Part shown: in pieces, positions 53,872 to 63,965 of the stretch
How positions within the stretch are numbered: the stretch's first letter is position 1
How the letters are laid out: the number at the start of each line of letters is the position of its first letter
Program-made: the position numbers and the translations under genes
The notes under the pieces: model-generated
What the model was told of the DNA's origin: nothing
Database searches by the model: none
What the model saw: the letters and a program-made list of their open reading frames with translations, nothing else
Origin: Novosphingobium pokkalii
Lineage (GTDB): Bacteria > Pseudomonadota > Alphaproteobacteria > Sphingomonadales > Sphingomonadaceae
Direction: 5' to 3'
Assembly: GCF_014652855.1 (NCBI RefSeq)
Contig: NZ_BMZP01000005.1
Coordinates: 51,550-115,549, forward strand
Length of the DNA: 64,000 nucleotides

Positions 53872-54770
53872 GGCTTGCTCGGCGCCGGTTCGTCCTTGGG
53901 CGCCTCATCCTTGTGCGGATGGCGCAGCGCGTCGATTTCGGCCTGGCGGCGCTTCAGGTAGAAATCGCGCGTGCCGTTGTAGGGATCAGACGATTCCTCG
54001 CGGAACTTCCTGAGCTGGCCATCGATCGCGTTGCGATCATCCAGCCCGCCGATCACGGTCACCGCCAGGCCATAGGGCACGGTATCGAGCGGCTCGCCCA
54101 CGGCAAGCGGGAACCAGGCGCGGTCGATCGTGGTGCCGATCAGGTCGCGCAGCGTCGTCGGCCCGATCAGCGGCAGGAACAGGTAAGGCCCCGACTTGAT
54201 CCCATAGAAACCGGCCACGTCGGCCAGGCCGTTGGGGCGGTAGGGAATCTTGAGCGGCTTGGCCTTGGCCACATCGATCAGGCCGGCAAGGCCGATGGTG
54301 GAATTGACGGTGAAGCGCACCAGAACCTGGCCCGCCTTGCCAAACTTGTGCTCCAGCAGGAACGCCACGAAGTTGCTGGGCTCGCGCAAGTTGTACAGCG
54401 CATTGTGCAGCCCGCGCCGCAGCGGCGAAGGCACCCCGTGCGCGTATAGCCGCGCCACCGGCGCCACCACCAGCTTGTCGCCCTTCTGGATCGCCTCGTA
54501 AGACTTTTCGTTGACCGCGTGGACGGGATCCTGGCGGGAATAGGCGTCACCCTGCACCACGATGCCGGGCGCTTCTTCCTGTTCCGATGGTTCGGAAGGC
54601 GGCGCTGCGCCGTCCGGCGCTACCTGAGGCGCGGTCTGGACCGGGACCGGGGCGGAAACGGCCGGTGCCGGAACCGCTTGGTCCTGGGCCCACGCAGGCT
54701 GCGCCAGGGCCAGGGCCGGCACTGCCAAGGCGGTTGCCGCTGCCCATTTGCCGTTCCAGAACGATGCCAT
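53868..54770 (-). CDS. mlaA: MlaA/VacJ-family outer-membrane lipid-asymmetry protein
   Basis: About 300 residues. ATG 54770 begins a signal peptide (WAAATALAVPALALAQPAWAQ); ATG 54797 would add nine residues. A Pro/Ala-rich linker (about 30-65) precedes the MlaA domain: DPVHAVNEKSYEAIQ, NALYNLREPSNFVAFLLEHK, RFTVNSTIGLAGLIDVAKA and GPYLFLPLIGPTTLRDLIG. No lipobox cysteine is visible at the cleavage site, so it is probably not lipidated, unlike E. coli MlaA. It should pass mislocalised phospholipids from the outer membrane to the Mla system. The other mla genes are not in the window. Confidence 0.88.
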   Translation of the reverse strand: MASFWNGKWAAATALAVPALALAQPAWAQDQAVPAPAVSAPVPVQTAPQVAPDGAAPPSEPSEQEEAPGIVVQGDAYSRQDPVHAVNEKSYEAIQKGDKLVVAPVARLYAHGVPSPLRRGLHNALYNLREPSNFVAFLLEHKFGKAGQVLVRFTVNSTIGLAGLIDVAKAKPLKIPYRPNGLADVAGFYGIKSGPYLFLPLIGPTTLRDLIGTTIDRAWFPLAVGEPLDTVPYGLAVTVIGGLDDRNAIDGQLRKFREESSDPYNGTRDFYLKRRQAEIDALRHPHKDEAPKDEPAPSKP

Positions 54771-54893
54771 TGCCCCAGTGGCCGCCAGTGTGATCATGCC
54801 CCGCCACTTGGCCGAAAATCCTGTACGCCAGATGAATTGGGCAGGTCATTTCGCAAAATTACGCGACTGTACCAGTCCTGCGACAACATCGCG

Positions 54894-57800
54894 TCAATAA
54901 ACGTCTCGACAATAGCGGCCCGCTCTCCGCAGATCCTCGACAAAGACTTGTGCCGCTTCGGGAGACAGTCCGCCCTGGTCGCAGGCCACCACGATCAGCG
55001 TCGCCTCCACATCCCGCGCCATGTGCGCCGCGTCGCCACAGACATAGAGACAGGCCCCGTCCTGCAACCAGCGCCACAGCTCGGCGGCTTCCTCGCGCAT
55101 GCGGTGCTGGACATAGACCTTGTCTGCCCCGTCGCGCGAAAAGGCCAGCGAGAGCCGCGCCAGATGGCCCTTGGCCTGCCAACGCTCGATCTCCGCGCGA
55201 TAATAGAAGTCGCTGGCGCGGTGCTGTTCACCAAAGAACAGCCAGTTGTGCCCGGTGGCGCCGCGATGTTCGCGGTGTTGCAGAAAGGCGCGGAACGGGG
55301 CGATACCGGTGCCCGGACCGATCATGATCACCGGCGCGGCATCGTCTTGCGGCAGCACGAAGCCCTGCGTCGGCTGCACGAACAGCCGCGCGTCTCCGGC
55401 GCAGCGGTCGGCCAGGTGGGTGGAGCAGGCCCCGCCGCGCGGCGCGCCGTCCATGGCCCAGCGCACGGCCGACACGGTGATGTCCACCGCATCGGGCAGG
55501 GCCAGCGGGCTGGAGGAAATCGAATAGAGCCGGGGCTGCATCGGGCGCAGGGCATCGACCAGCGCCTGCGCCGGCAGTCGCACCGACATCGCCTGCAGCG
55601 CATCGAGCACCTGGCGCCCCCACAGCCAGCGCTCCAGATCAGCCTTGCGCTCGGCGGCGAGCAGCGGGGCAAAGCCGGCCGCCGGGTCGATCCGGGCCAG
55701 CGCCTCCAGCACGGCGCGCGCCGGGCGGGTGATCTCGCGACGGTGCAGCAGCGCCTCTTCCAGCACCAGCGTCTCTTCACCCAGCACCACCGATTCCTGC
55801 GCGTCCAGCCGCAAGTGATCGAGGATCGCGGCCACGGTGGCGGGATCGTTGACGCCCCACACCCCGAGCGCATCGCCCGCCTTGTAGGAAAGGCCACTGC
55901 CTGTCAGGTCAAAGCGCAAGTGGCGCACGTCCTTGGCCGAGCCCGGTCCGCTCAGCCGATGGTTGCGGATCAGCGGCGCGGCGAACGGGTGGCGCCGGTC
56001 GATCGTCGGCATTGGGGCCGCCGGGGCGCCGGGTTTGGCCATGCCTTGAGGCAAGGCCGCCAGAACCTGTGCCTGCCACGGGGCCGCATCGTCATCCGGC
56101 TCGCAATCCTGGCGGGGGGCGAGGGACTGGGCACCAAGCGCCAGCAAGCGCGCCTCCAGCGCGCGGCCAAAGCCGCAGAACGCATCATAGCTGGCATCGC
56201 CCAGCGCCAGCACGGCAAAGCGCAAGCTCTCCAGCCGGGGCGCCGAAGCGGCCTGCAACGCCTGCCAGAAGGCGGTGGCGCAATCGGGCGGATCGCCATC
56301 GCCAAACGTGCTGGCCACGAACAACGCATGGCCGGCCTGCGCCAGATCGGCAGGGGCAAGATCGGCAAGGCATGCCAGCCGCGGCGCATGGCCTTGCGCC
56401 GCCAGCACCTGCGCCACGTCCTGCGCCAGCGCCTCGGCACGCCCGGTCTGGGAGGCCCAGGCGACCAGCACCGGCAGGCCAGCGGGCACGGTGGGCGGCG
56501 GTGTCTCGGCGCGGGCATGGAGCCCGGCAAGCAGGCCGTTGACATAGAGACGCCGTTCGGGCGCCAGCGGAGCGGCGGGCGGCACCACCGGCAAGCCGCC
56601 TTGCGGGCTGATGCGCAGGCCCGCCACGAAGCCGCCCAGCCAGGCTTGCTCCTGCGCCGTCAACACCGGCGCGGGGGCGGCGAGCGCGAGATGGTCGGCC
56701 AGCCGTGCGGCGATCGGTGCAAGGGGTACAGCCTGGGTCGGCACGGCATCTTCCTGCGGCACGGCCACCGGCGCCAGCGCCACGGCGGCGAACTTGAACG
56801 CGGGCTGGAGCGAGATCGGGTCCACCGCATCGCTGGTCAGGGCATTCACCGCCTGCTCCGGCCCGAACAGATCGGCCCAGTGAAACGGGGCAAAGCAGGT
56901 GCCGGGCAGCACGCGATCGGTCACCACCACCGGCAGGATGGCCTGCCCCCGGCGCGTGCGCAATTGCGCGCGGCCGCCATCGGCCAGCCCCAGCGCGGCC
57001 GCATCCTGCGGATGTACTTCCACGAAAGGGCCGGGATTGAGCTTGTTGAGCGCGGGCACGGCGCCGGTCTTGGTGCGAGTGTGCCACTGGTGCTGCACGC
57101 GCCCGGTGTTGAGCACAAAGGGAAAATCTACATCGGGCATGTCTCCCAAGGGCAGATGCGGGCGCGGCCAGAACCGCGCGCGGCGATCGGGCGTGGGAAA
57201 GGCAATGCCCGCCGCATCGCTGTAGCGGATCGGGTTGCGTGCAGCAGCGCCGGGCGCGCAGGGCCATTGCAGCGGGCCTTCCTCGCGCAGCCGCGCATGG
57301 CTGGCGCCGCGCAGGTCATAGCCGGTGGCGGGATTGGCAAAGGCGGTGATCTCGGCAAAGACCTCTGCCGCGCTGGCATAAGTAAACGCCTCGGCAAAGC
57401 CCATGGCGCAGGCCACGCGCGCGATGATCTGCCAATCGGGCAGCGCTTCGCCCGGCGGCGCGACAGCGGCGGGGGTCAGCGTCAGGTTGCGTTCGGAATT
57501 GACCATCACGCCATCGCCTTCGGCCCAGAGCGCGCCGGGCAGCACGATATCGGCATGGGCATTGGTTTCGGTGGCCAGGAAAGCATCCTGCGTGATCACC
57601 AGCTCGGCCGCGTCCAGCCCGGCGATCACCTTGGCGCGATTGGCCACGCTCGCCACCGGATTGGTGCAGATGATCCAGCAGGCCTTGATCGCACCGCGCG
57701 CCATGTCCTCGAACAAGGCGATCGTGCCCTGCCCCGTCTCGGCGCGCAGCGTGCCGGGCGGCAGGCGCCAGGCCTGCTCGACGAACGCGCGATCGTCTGC

Positions 57801-58913
57801 GTTTTCGGCGCTGCGCTGGCCGGGCAGCCCCGCGCCCATGTAGCCCATCTCGCGCCCGCCCATGGCATTGGGCTGGCCGGTCAGCGAGAATGGCCCGGCA
57901 CCGGGCTTGAGGATCGCGCCGGTGGCCAGATGCAGGTTGCACAGCACATTGGTGTTCCAGGTGCCTGCCGTCGACTGGTTGAGGCCCATGGTCCAGCAGC
58001 TCATCCAGCGCGGGTGCTGGGCGATCAGCGTCGCGGCGCGGTGCAGGTCCGCCTCGGCAAGGCCGGTGGCCTTGGCCACGCTGGCCGGGTCATAGTCGGC
58101 CAGGAACACGGGCATGTTCTCCCACCCGCTGGTGTGCGCGGCAATGAAATCGGCATCCACTGCGCCCTGGTCCAGCAGGATGTGCAACAGGCCGTTGAGC
58201 AGCGCCAGATCGCTGCCCGGGCGCACTTGCAGGAACAGGTCGGCCTTGTCGGCCGTGGCCGTGCGGCGCGGATCGACCACGATCAACTTGGCGCCCGCCT
58301 TCACCCGGTCCATCATCCGCAGGAACAGGATCGGGTGGCAATCGGCCATGTTGGCGCCGATCACCAGGAACAGGTCGGCCGCGTCGAAATCGTCATAGGC
58401 GCCGGGCGGGCCATCGGCGCCAAGCGAAAGCTTGTAGCCGCTGGCCGCGCTCGCCATGCACAGGCGCGAATTGCTTTCGATATGGCGCGTGCGGATAAAG
58501 CCCTTGGCCAGCTTGTTGGCCAGATACTGCGCCTCCAGCGACATCTGGCCCGAGACATAGAGCGCCACGGCATCGGGGCCGTCACGATCGATAATCGTGC
58601 GCAGCCCTTGCGCGGCGGCGGCAATCGCCCGATCGAGCGGCACCGCCGCCAGCGCGCCATCGGCGCCGCGCATCTGCGCCTGCGCGGCGCGGCCCGGCGC
58701 GGTGAGCGGCACGTGCGCCGATTGGCCCTTGGTGCACAGCCGCCCCCGATTGGCCGGGTGCGCCTTGTCCCCGCGCAGGCGCAAGACCTGCCCTTCAGCC
58801 ACGTCCATCACCACGCCGCAGCCCACCCCGCAATAGGGGCAGGCGCTGCGCACCTGCACCGTATCGGCGGGGGAAGCGGCCACCTGGCCTTGCGGATCGG
58901 TGGGGATGAACAT
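54894..58913 (-). CDS. nasA: Assimilatory nitrate reductase fused to a CysJ-like flavoprotein reductase
   Basis: 1339 residues from ATG 58913. The N-terminal about 1-690 is a NasA-type molybdopterin oxidoreductase. A [4Fe-4S] site lies at Cys25, Cys28, Cys32 and Cys60 (CPYCGVGC...GRLC), followed by [31 protein letters not shown], and [15 protein letters not shown]. After a linker come a flavodoxin domain (about 800-945, [31 protein letters not shown]) and a ferredoxin-NADP-reductase-like module (about 970-1339) with RLYSISSSP (FAD), [13 protein letters not shown] (NADPH) and a terminal RYCRDVY. Electrons can therefore pass from NADPH through FAD and FMN to Fe-S and molybdenum in one chain. 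NarK is encoded 4 bp upstream. Confidence 0.94.
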   Translation of the reverse strand: MFIPTDPQGQVAASPADTVQVRSACPYCGVGCGVVMDVAEGQVLRLRGDKAHPANRGRLCTKGQSAHVPLTAPGRAAQAQMRGADGALAAVPLDRAIAAAAQGLRTIIDRDGPDAVALYVSGQMSLEAQYLANKLAKGFIRTRHIESNSRLCMASAASGYKLSLGADGPPGAYDDFDAADLFLVIGANMADCHPILFLRMMDRVKAGAKLIVVDPRRTATADKADLFLQVRPGSDLALLNGLLHILLDQGAVDADFIAAHTSGWENMPVFLADYDPASVAKATGLAEADLHRAATLIAQHPRWMSCWTMGLNQSTAGTWNTNVLCNLHLATGAILKPGAGPFSLTGQPNAMGGREMGYMGAGLPGQRSAENADDRAFVEQAWRLPPGTLRAETGQGTIALFEDMARGAIKACWIICTNPVASVANRAKVIAGLDAAELVITQDAFLATETNAHADIVLPGALWAEGDGVMVNSERNLTLTPAAVAPPGEALPDWQIIARVACAMGFAEAFTYASAAEVFAEITAFANPATGYDLRGASHARLREEGPLQWPCAPGAAARNPIRYSDAAGIAFPTPDRRARFWPRPHLPLGDMPDVDFPFVLNTGRVQHQWHTRTKTGAVPALNKLNPGPFVEVHPQDAAALGLADGGRAQLRTRRGQAILPVVVTDRVLPGTCFAPFHWADLFGPEQAVNALTSDAVDPISLQPAFKFAAVALAPVAVPQEDAVPTQAVPLAPIAARLADHLALAAPAPVLTAQEQAWLGGFVAGLRISPQGGLPVVPPAAPLAPERRLYVNGLLAGLHARAETPPPTVPAGLPVLVAWASQTGRAEALAQDVAQVLAAQGHAPRLACLADLAPADLAQAGHALFVASTFGDGDPPDCATAFWQALQAASAPRLESLRFAVLALGDASYDAFCGFGRALEARLLALGAQSLAPRQDCEPDDDAAPWQAQVLAALPQGMAKPGAPAAPMPTIDRRHPFAAPLIRNHRLSGPGSAKDVRHLRFDLTGSGLSYKAGDALGVWGVNDPATVAAILDHLRLDAQESVVLGEETLVLEEALLHRREITRPARAVLEALARIDPAAGFAPLLAAERKADLERWLWGRQVLDALQAMSVRLPAQALVDALRPMQPRLYSISSSPLALPDAVDITVSAVRWAMDGAPRGGACSTHLADRCAGDARLFVQPTQGFVLPQDDAAPVIMIGPGTGIAPFRAFLQHREHRGATGHNWLFFGEQHRASDFYYRAEIERWQAKGHLARLSLAFSRDGADKVYVQHRMREEAAELWRWLQDGACLYVCGDAAHMARDVEATLIVVACDQGGLSPEAAQVFVEDLRRAGRYCRDVY

Positions 58914-58917
58914 CGGC

Positions 58918-60141
58918 TCAGATCCGCACGCCGGCAATCGCCGCGCCCCAGGTGGTGCGCCAGCGGGTCTTGACCACGCTCAGCCCGCCCAGCGCGACCA
59001 TGGCCAGCGCGGCAAAGATCAGGAAGCCCGGCCCCATCGACCCGGTCCACTGCTTGGCCAGGCCCAGCGACGAAGCCAGGTAGAACCCGCCCAGGCCGCC
59101 GCCAAAGCCGACCAGGCCGGTCATCACCCCGATTTCATTGCGGAAGCGCTGCGGCACCAGTTGGAACACCGCGCCATTGCCCACGCCCAGCGTGGCCATC
59201 ACACAAAAGAACAGCGGGAACATCACGGCAAAGCTGGCCGGCGTCTGGCTGATCACCACCAACAGCACGGCGGCAATGGCATAGACCCCGGTCAAGGTCT
59301 TGATGCCGCCCACGCGATCAGCCAGCGCGCCGCCGATCGGACGCACCAGCGATCCGGCAAAGACGCAGGCCGCCGTGGCATAGCCGGCCATGATCGGGGT
59401 CATGCCCAGTTCGGTGGTGTACCAGGTGGGCAGCGAGCCGGAGAGGCCGACAAAGCCGCCGAACGTCACCCCGTAAAACAGGATGAACCACCAGGCATCG
59501 CCCTCGCGCAGCATGCGGAAATAGCCTGCGACATATTGGCCGAGCGGCTTGGCTTCGGGCTGGTTGGGGCTGTCCTTGGCCAGCGCGACGAAGGCGATGA
59601 GCACCAGCGCCGCGGGAATGGTGGCGAGCGCCAGCACGTTGGACCAGCCGAACAGCTTGGCCAGGACCGGCGCGAACAGCGCGGCGAGCACCGTGCCCGA
59701 ATTGCCCATGCCGGCAATGCCCATGGCCTTGCCCTGGTGCGCGGGCGGATACCACCGGCCCGCCAGCGGCAGCGCGACCGAGAACGAAGCACCGGCAAAG
59801 CCCAGCACCACGCCCACGACGATCAGCGCGTGGATGCTGTCGACCCCCAGTTTCCACGCCGTGAGCAGCCCGCCGATGACGATCACCTGGCTGATAATGC
59901 CGGTGCGCTTTTGCCCGATGCGATCGGCCAGGAAACCGTTGACCAGGCGCAGCACCGCGCCCGCCAGCGTCGGCACTGCCACGACGAAACCCTTTTCCGC
60001 CGGGCTGAGCGCCATGGCCTTGGCAAAGATCGGCGCCAGTGGGCCGAGCAGGTTCCAGATCATGAAGGCCACGTCGAAATAGAGGAAGGCCATGATCAGC
60101 GTGGGCCGGTGGCCCGATTGCCAGAACGGTTTTTCAGTCAT
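58918..60141 (-). CDS. narK: Nitrate/nitrite transporter, NarK/NasA-type MFS
   Basis: 407 residues, 12 membrane segments. Nitrate-porter motifs are visible: [22 protein letters not shown] in TM1, [21 protein letters not shown] (nitrate signature glycines) in the fifth segment region, [15 protein letters not shown], and [20 protein letters not shown] (second nitrate signature). The stop is 4 bp before the nasA fusion start, so uptake and reduction are co-transcribed. The 95 bp upstream, shared with the divergent PP2C/kinase gene, includes a GTGTGCACAC palindrome. Confidence 0.93.
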   Translation of the reverse strand: MTEKPFWQSGHRPTLIMAFLYFDVAFMIWNLLGPLAPIFAKAMALSPAEKGFVVAVPTLAGAVLRLVNGFLADRIGQKRTGIISQVIVIGGLLTAWKLGVDSIHALIVVGVVLGFAGASFSVALPLAGRWYPPAHQGKAMGIAGMGNSGTVLAALFAPVLAKLFGWSNVLALATIPAALVLIAFVALAKDSPNQPEAKPLGQYVAGYFRMLREGDAWWFILFYGVTFGGFVGLSGSLPTWYTTELGMTPIMAGYATAACVFAGSLVRPIGGALADRVGGIKTLTGVYAIAAVLLVVISQTPASFAVMFPLFFCVMATLGVGNGAVFQLVPQRFRNEIGVMTGLVGFGGGLGGFYLASSLGLAKQWTGSMGPGFLIFAALAMVALGGLSVVKTRWRTTWGAAIAGVRI

Positions 60142-60207
60142 TGCGATACGCTCCCCTCAAAGCACGAAATGGATGTTGACGCCCGATGCCCGCACGGCCC
60201 CAATCGC

Positions 60208-60217
60208 GTGTGCACAC
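60208..60217. promoter_or_regulatory. 10-bp palindrome in the narK/PP2C-kinase divergent region
   Basis: GTGTGCACAC, a perfect palindrome inside a longer near-repeat of CGTG/CACG. In the narK leader RNA it would allow a CGTG-TGTGCA-CACG hairpin with a 6-nt loop. The ANTAR protein NasT recognises paired hexaloop hairpins, but the loop here lacks the expected A at position 1 and I could not find a clear second hairpin. It could equally be a DNA operator. Confidence 0.3.
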
Positions 60218-60236
60218 ACGTGAGGGGGCTGCTGCG

Positions 60237-61931
60237 ATGCACGAAGAAGGACGGCTGTGGGCGGCGGTGGGCATTGCCACCGCGCAAGGCCCCCGGCCGG
60301 AAAACCAGGATTTTGCCGCCGCCTGGCTGGGCAGCGAGACCGAGCGACGGCGCCACGGCCTGGCCGCTGCGCTGGCCGATGGCGTGAGCGGAGGCAAAGC
60401 CGGGCGCGTGGCGGCGGAGCTGGCCGTGGCCAGCTTTTTCGACGGGTTCTACGCCCAGCCCGCCACGATCGGCGTGGCCGCAGCAGCCGAGCGCGTGCTG
60501 CGCCCCTACAACCGCTGGTTGGCGGCGATGGGCCGGGGCGAGACGATGGCCCATTGCGCCACCACGTTCACCGCATTGGTTCTGCGCGGGCGGCGTGCCC
60601 ATGTGCTGCATGTGGGCGACAGCCGCGCCTGGCTGCTGCGCGACGGGCGCCTGCAACAATTGACTCAGGACCACTGCCACGCCCACCCCGACCGGCGCCA
60701 CGTCCTGCTGCGCGCGCTGGGGCTGGAAGACACGCTGCGGCTCGATCACCAGCAACTCGCGCTCGCCCTGCATGACCGCCTGATCCTGACCAGCGATGGC
60801 GTGCACGGCGTGCTCCCGGTCCGCCGCATCGAGCGATTGCTGGCGGCGCGCCGCTCCGCCCAGGCCGATGCGCAGGATCTGGTCGACGCCGCGCTCGTTG
60901 CCGGGGGCCGCGACAATGCCAGCGCCGTGGTGCTCGACGTGGTGAGCCTGCCCGCGCCCGGTCACGATGCCGTGGCGGGCGATCTGGCGCGCCTGCCGGT
61001 GCTGCCCGCGCCGCAGGTGGGCGAGAGTGTGGACGGCTTCGCGCTCGATGCCCTGCTGTCCGACGGGCGCCTCGCCCGCGTGTTCCGCGCCACCGATACG
61101 CTGGCCGGCGGTGCCAAAGTGGTGATCAAGTTCCCGCAAGTCGCGCTGCTGTCCGACACTGCCGCCCGCGCCGCCTTTGCCCGCGAACTGGTGGTGGGCG
61201 CGCGGATCGACAGCCCGTTCGTGGGCACCGCGCTGGCCGTGGACGAAAGCCGCCAGACCCGGCTTTACGGGGTGCAGCCGTTCCACCCCGGCATGACGCT
61301 GGAAGCGCGGCTGGCGCAAGGACCGGTGCCGCTGGCCCAAGCCCTGCGGATCGCGATCGGCCTGGCGCGCGCCCTGGCCGCGCTGCACCGCCAGGGGATC
61401 GTGCATCGTGACGTGAAGCCCGAGAACGTAATCCTGGGCGAGGACGGCAGTATCAAGCTGATCGACCTCGGCGTCGCCCGCCTGCCCCATGTGGAGGAAG
61501 CGGGGCTGGATGAAATCCCCGGCACGCCTGGTTACCTGGCGCCGGAAATGTTCGGCGGAGAAGCGGGCAGCCCCGCCACCGACCAGTTCGCCCTGGGCGT
61601 GGTACTGTGGCGCCTGCTCGCCCGCACCTGGCCCCATGGCCAGGCCGAGGCGTTCAGCCGCCCGCGTTTCCGTCAGCCCGATCCGCCCAGCCAGGCCAAC
61701 GCCGCCCTGCCCGGCTGGCTCGATGCCGTGCTGCTGCGCATGGTCGCGATCGATCCGGCCAGCCGCTTTGCCGACATGGTGGACGTGATCCGCGCGCTGG
61801 AAGGCGGCGCGGCGGTGGAGCGGGCGCCCTTGCGCCCCCTGCCCCTGCTGGAACGCAAGCCACTGCTGTTCTGGAAAGCGCTTTGCGCCATTCTGGCGGC
61901 GGCGCTGATCGTGGCGGTGGTGTGGCGGTAA
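60237..61931 (+). CDS. Fused PP2C-type phosphatase and Ser/Thr protein kinase, membrane-anchored
   Basis: 564 residues from ATG 60237, with GAGGGGG upstream. Residues 1-240: PP2C phosphatase, with RPENQD (metal Asp about 25), LADGVSGGKAG (Asp48), HVGDSRAWLLRDG, LTSDGVHG and AGGRDNASAVVLDV. Residues about 265-525: Hanks-type kinase, with KVVIKFP (Lys298), HRDVKPENVIL (Asp392), DLG in place of DFG (Asp410), and GTPGYLAPEM (activation/APE). The glycine-rich loop is weak. A single C-terminal membrane helix (about 543-564) places the enzyme domains in the cytoplasm. Divergent from narK-nasA and upstream of nasT-nasS. A role in switching nitrate assimilation is inferred from position. Confidence 0.9.
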   Translation: MHEEGRLWAAVGIATAQGPRPENQDFAAAWLGSETERRRHGLAAALADGVSGGKAGRVAAELAVASFFDGFYAQPATIGVAAAAERVLRPYNRWLAAMGRGETMAHCATTFTALVLRGRRAHVLHVGDSRAWLLRDGRLQQLTQDHCHAHPDRRHVLLRALGLEDTLRLDHQQLALALHDRLILTSDGVHGVLPVRRIERLLAARRSAQADAQDLVDAALVAGGRDNASAVVLDVVSLPAPGHDAVAGDLARLPVLPAPQVGESVDGFALDALLSDGRLARVFRATDTLAGGAKVVIKFPQVALLSDTAARAAFARELVVGARIDSPFVGTALAVDESRQTRLYGVQPFHPGMTLEARLAQGPVPLAQALRIAIGLARALAALHRQGIVHRDVKPENVILGEDGSIKLIDLGVARLPHVEEAGLDEIPGTPGYLAPEMFGGEAGSPATDQFALGVVLWRLLARTWPHGQAEAFSRPRFRQPDPPSQANAALPGWLDAVLLRMVAIDPASRFADMVDVIRALEGGAAVERAPLRPLPLLERKPLLFWKALCAILAAALIVAVVWR

Positions 61932-62148
61932 GGGCGAAATGCGCGTCATGGGGCCTGCTCCGAGAACCGGGCGGCGCCATTGCCGTGCTGATGGGATGGG
62001 TGGGAAAGCGGCCGATCACGCCCTTGTGATCGCGCTGTTGGCCATAACCTGCCGCGTTTGCCGCCATGATGCAAGTGCGAAATCGCCGTGCGCGCCGCTC
62101 TCATTTTTGGCGTTGCATCGCGGCGAAACAGCCCCGACTCTCGCGCGT

Positions 62149-62727
62149 ATGCGTGTGGCGATCGTCGATGAAAGCGCGGCCCGGGCCTCTGTCATCCATG
62201 AAGGACTGGCAGGGCTGGAGGACTGCGAGGTGAGCGTGATCACCGAGCGGCGCGGCCTGGTGGCGCGCATTGCCGCGCTGAAACCCGATATCGTGCTGAT
62301 GGACCTGGGCAATCCCAGCCGCGACGTGCTGGAAGAGTATTTCGCGGTGAGCCGCGTGCTCGCCCGGCCGATCGCGATGTTCGTCGATGATTCCGACGAG
62401 GAATCGATCGGCGCCAGCATCGACGCCGGGGTTTCGGCCTATGTCGTCGATGGCTTTGCCCCGCACCGTATCCGCGCCATTCTCGATCTGGCGGTGCGCC
62501 GGTTCAATGCCTTTGCCCGCCTCCAGGCCGATCTCGACGACGCGCGGGGCAAGCTGGCCGAGCGCGAGAGCGTGGACGCAGCCAAGCGCATCCTGATGAA
62601 ATCACGCGGTCTTTCCGAACCCGATGCCTATGCCGCCTTGCGCAAGACGGCGATGGACCAAGGGCGCAAGATCGCCGAAATCGCCCAGGCGGTGGTCACC
62701 GCCCATGGCCTGATGGGAGGCAATTGA
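62149..62727 (+). CDS. nasT: NasT: ANTAR-domain antitermination response regulator
   Basis: 192 residues from ATG 62149; longer starts lack coding character. The receiver-like domain (1-120) has VAIVDESAARASVIHEGL and the Asp-containing IVLMDLGN. A coiled-coil follows (FARLQADLDDARGKLAERESVDAAKRILM), then the ANTAR three-helix RNA-binding domain (SRGLSEPDAYAALRKTAMDQGRKIAEIAQAVV). In other bacteria NasT binds leader RNA hairpins to let transcription of nitrate genes continue, and NasS holds it inactive without nitrate. One base overlaps the nasS start. The 217 bp before it show no clear promoter or gene. Confidence 0.94.
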   Translation: MRVAIVDESAARASVIHEGLAGLEDCEVSVITERRGLVARIAALKPDIVLMDLGNPSRDVLEEYFAVSRVLARPIAMFVDDSDEESIGASIDAGVSAYVVDGFAPHRIRAILDLAVRRFNAFARLQADLDDARGKLAERESVDAAKRILMKSRGLSEPDAYAALRKTAMDQGRKIAEIAQAVVTAHGLMGGN

Positions 62728-63935
62728 TGGCCCGGGAATTTGCAATCGGCTTCCTGCCGCTGGTCGACGCGGCGCTGCCGATTCTGGCGCATGAGCACGG
62801 CTTTGCCGCGCAGGAAGGGCTGGCGCTGCGCCTGGTGCGCGATGTGAGTTGGGCCACCGTGCTCGACCGCCTGCTCTATGGCCACACCGATGCCGCGCAC
62901 CTGGTGGCGCCGCTCGCCATCGCCACCACGCTGGGGCGCGGGCGCCCGGCCCAGCCGCTCGCCGTGCCGTTCGTGCTGGGGCTGAACGGCAATGCCGTGA
63001 CCCTGCGCGCAGACCTGGCCGCGCGCATCGCTCCCGATGGTGCACTGGCCGATCCCATGGCGGCCGGCGCCGCGTTGAAAGCGGTTGTGGAACAAGAACT
63101 TGGCGCAGGACGGCGGCTGCGCTTTGCCGTGGTGCATCGCCATTCCAGCCACAACTACATGCTGCGCTACTGGCTGGCCGCCTGCGGCATCGCCCCCGAT
63201 TCGGACGTGGAGATCACCGTGGTGCCCCCGCCGTTCAGCGCCGACGCACTGGAAGCGGGCGAGGTGGACGGCATCTGCGTGGGTGAACCGTGGAACAGCG
63301 TGGCGGTGGAACGCGGCGCCGGGCGAATCGTGCTGGCCACGGCGCAGATCTGGCGACGCGGCGTGGAAAAGGTGCTGGCCATGCGCCAAGCGACGCTGGA
63401 CACCCGGCGCGAGGAAACCGAAGCCCTGATTCGCGCGCTGACGCAGGCCGCGCGCCATTTCGCCGACCCCATGATGGCCCGCGAAAACGCCACGATCCTC
63501 TCGCGCTCCGCCTATCTCGACGGGCGGGCCGACCTGATCGAGCGCGCCATCACCGACCGGCTGCGCCTGGCCCAGGGCACGCCACCGGTGCATTTTCCCG
63601 ATTTCATGTTCCAGTATCGCGAGGCGGCCAATTTCCCCTGGGTCAGCCAGGCCCAGTGGCTCTACACCCAGATGGTGCGCTGGGAAGGCGGCGCGGTGGA
63701 CATGGTCGATGCCCAGGCCGCCGGGCGCGTGTTCCGTCCCGATGTCTATCGCGCAGCGCTGCTCGGCACCGGCGAACCCCTGCCCGGCGCCAGCTCCAAG
63801 GTCGAAGGCAGCCTGGCGCGGCTGACCTCCGTGGGCGCGCAGCAGGGTGCCATGACCATGGCCGACAACCGCTTTTTCGACGGTCGCAGCTTCGATCCGC
63901 ATGAGATCGCGGGCTATCTGGCGAGTTTGGAATAG
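62727..63935 (+). CDS. nasS: NasS: cytoplasmic nitrate/nitrite sensor (NrtA/CmpA-like)
   Basis: 402 residues from ATG 62727, overlapping nasT by one base; a TTG at 62724 is less likely. It is an NrtA-type solute-binding fold without a signal peptide, as expected for the cytoplasmic sensor: FAIGFLPLVDAALPILAHEHG, SWATVLDRLLYGHTDAAHLVAPLA, HRHSSHNYMLRYWLAACGI and VDGICVGEPWNSVAVE, which matches nitrate-binding proteins. YREAANFPWVSQAQWLYTQMVRW is also conserved. Without nitrate it sequesters NasT. Nitrite-reductase genes may follow beyond the window. Confidence 0.94.
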   Translation: MAREFAIGFLPLVDAALPILAHEHGFAAQEGLALRLVRDVSWATVLDRLLYGHTDAAHLVAPLAIATTLGRGRPAQPLAVPFVLGLNGNAVTLRADLAARIAPDGALADPMAAGAALKAVVEQELGAGRRLRFAVVHRHSSHNYMLRYWLAACGIAPDSDVEITVVPPPFSADALEAGEVDGICVGEPWNSVAVERGAGRIVLATAQIWRRGVEKVLAMRQATLDTRREETEALIRALTQAARHFADPMMARENATILSRSAYLDGRADLIERAITDRLRLAQGTPPVHFPDFMFQYREAANFPWVSQAQWLYTQMVRWEGGAVDMVDAQAAGRVFRPDVYRAALLGTGEPLPGASSKVEGSLARLTSVGAQQGAMTMADNRFFDGRSFDPHEIAGYLASLE

Positions 63936-63965
63936 AATTTTACATCAAAGGGATATTGGATAAAT

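Noticed and set aside
54519..58973. A 1484-codon open frame on the plus strand, antisense to the nitrate reductase fusion, and a similar 1010-codon frame antisense to 1870-5319
   Set aside because: High-GC genes commonly leave the antisense frame free of stops. The translations are His/Gln/Arg-rich without any domain, whereas the opposite strand has intact enzyme motifs throughout.
60208..60217. GTGTGCACAC as an NtrC binding site
   Set aside because: NtrC sites are longer (TGCACC-N4/5-GGTGCA type) and no sigma-54 promoter (TGGCAC-N5-TTGCA) was found near narK.
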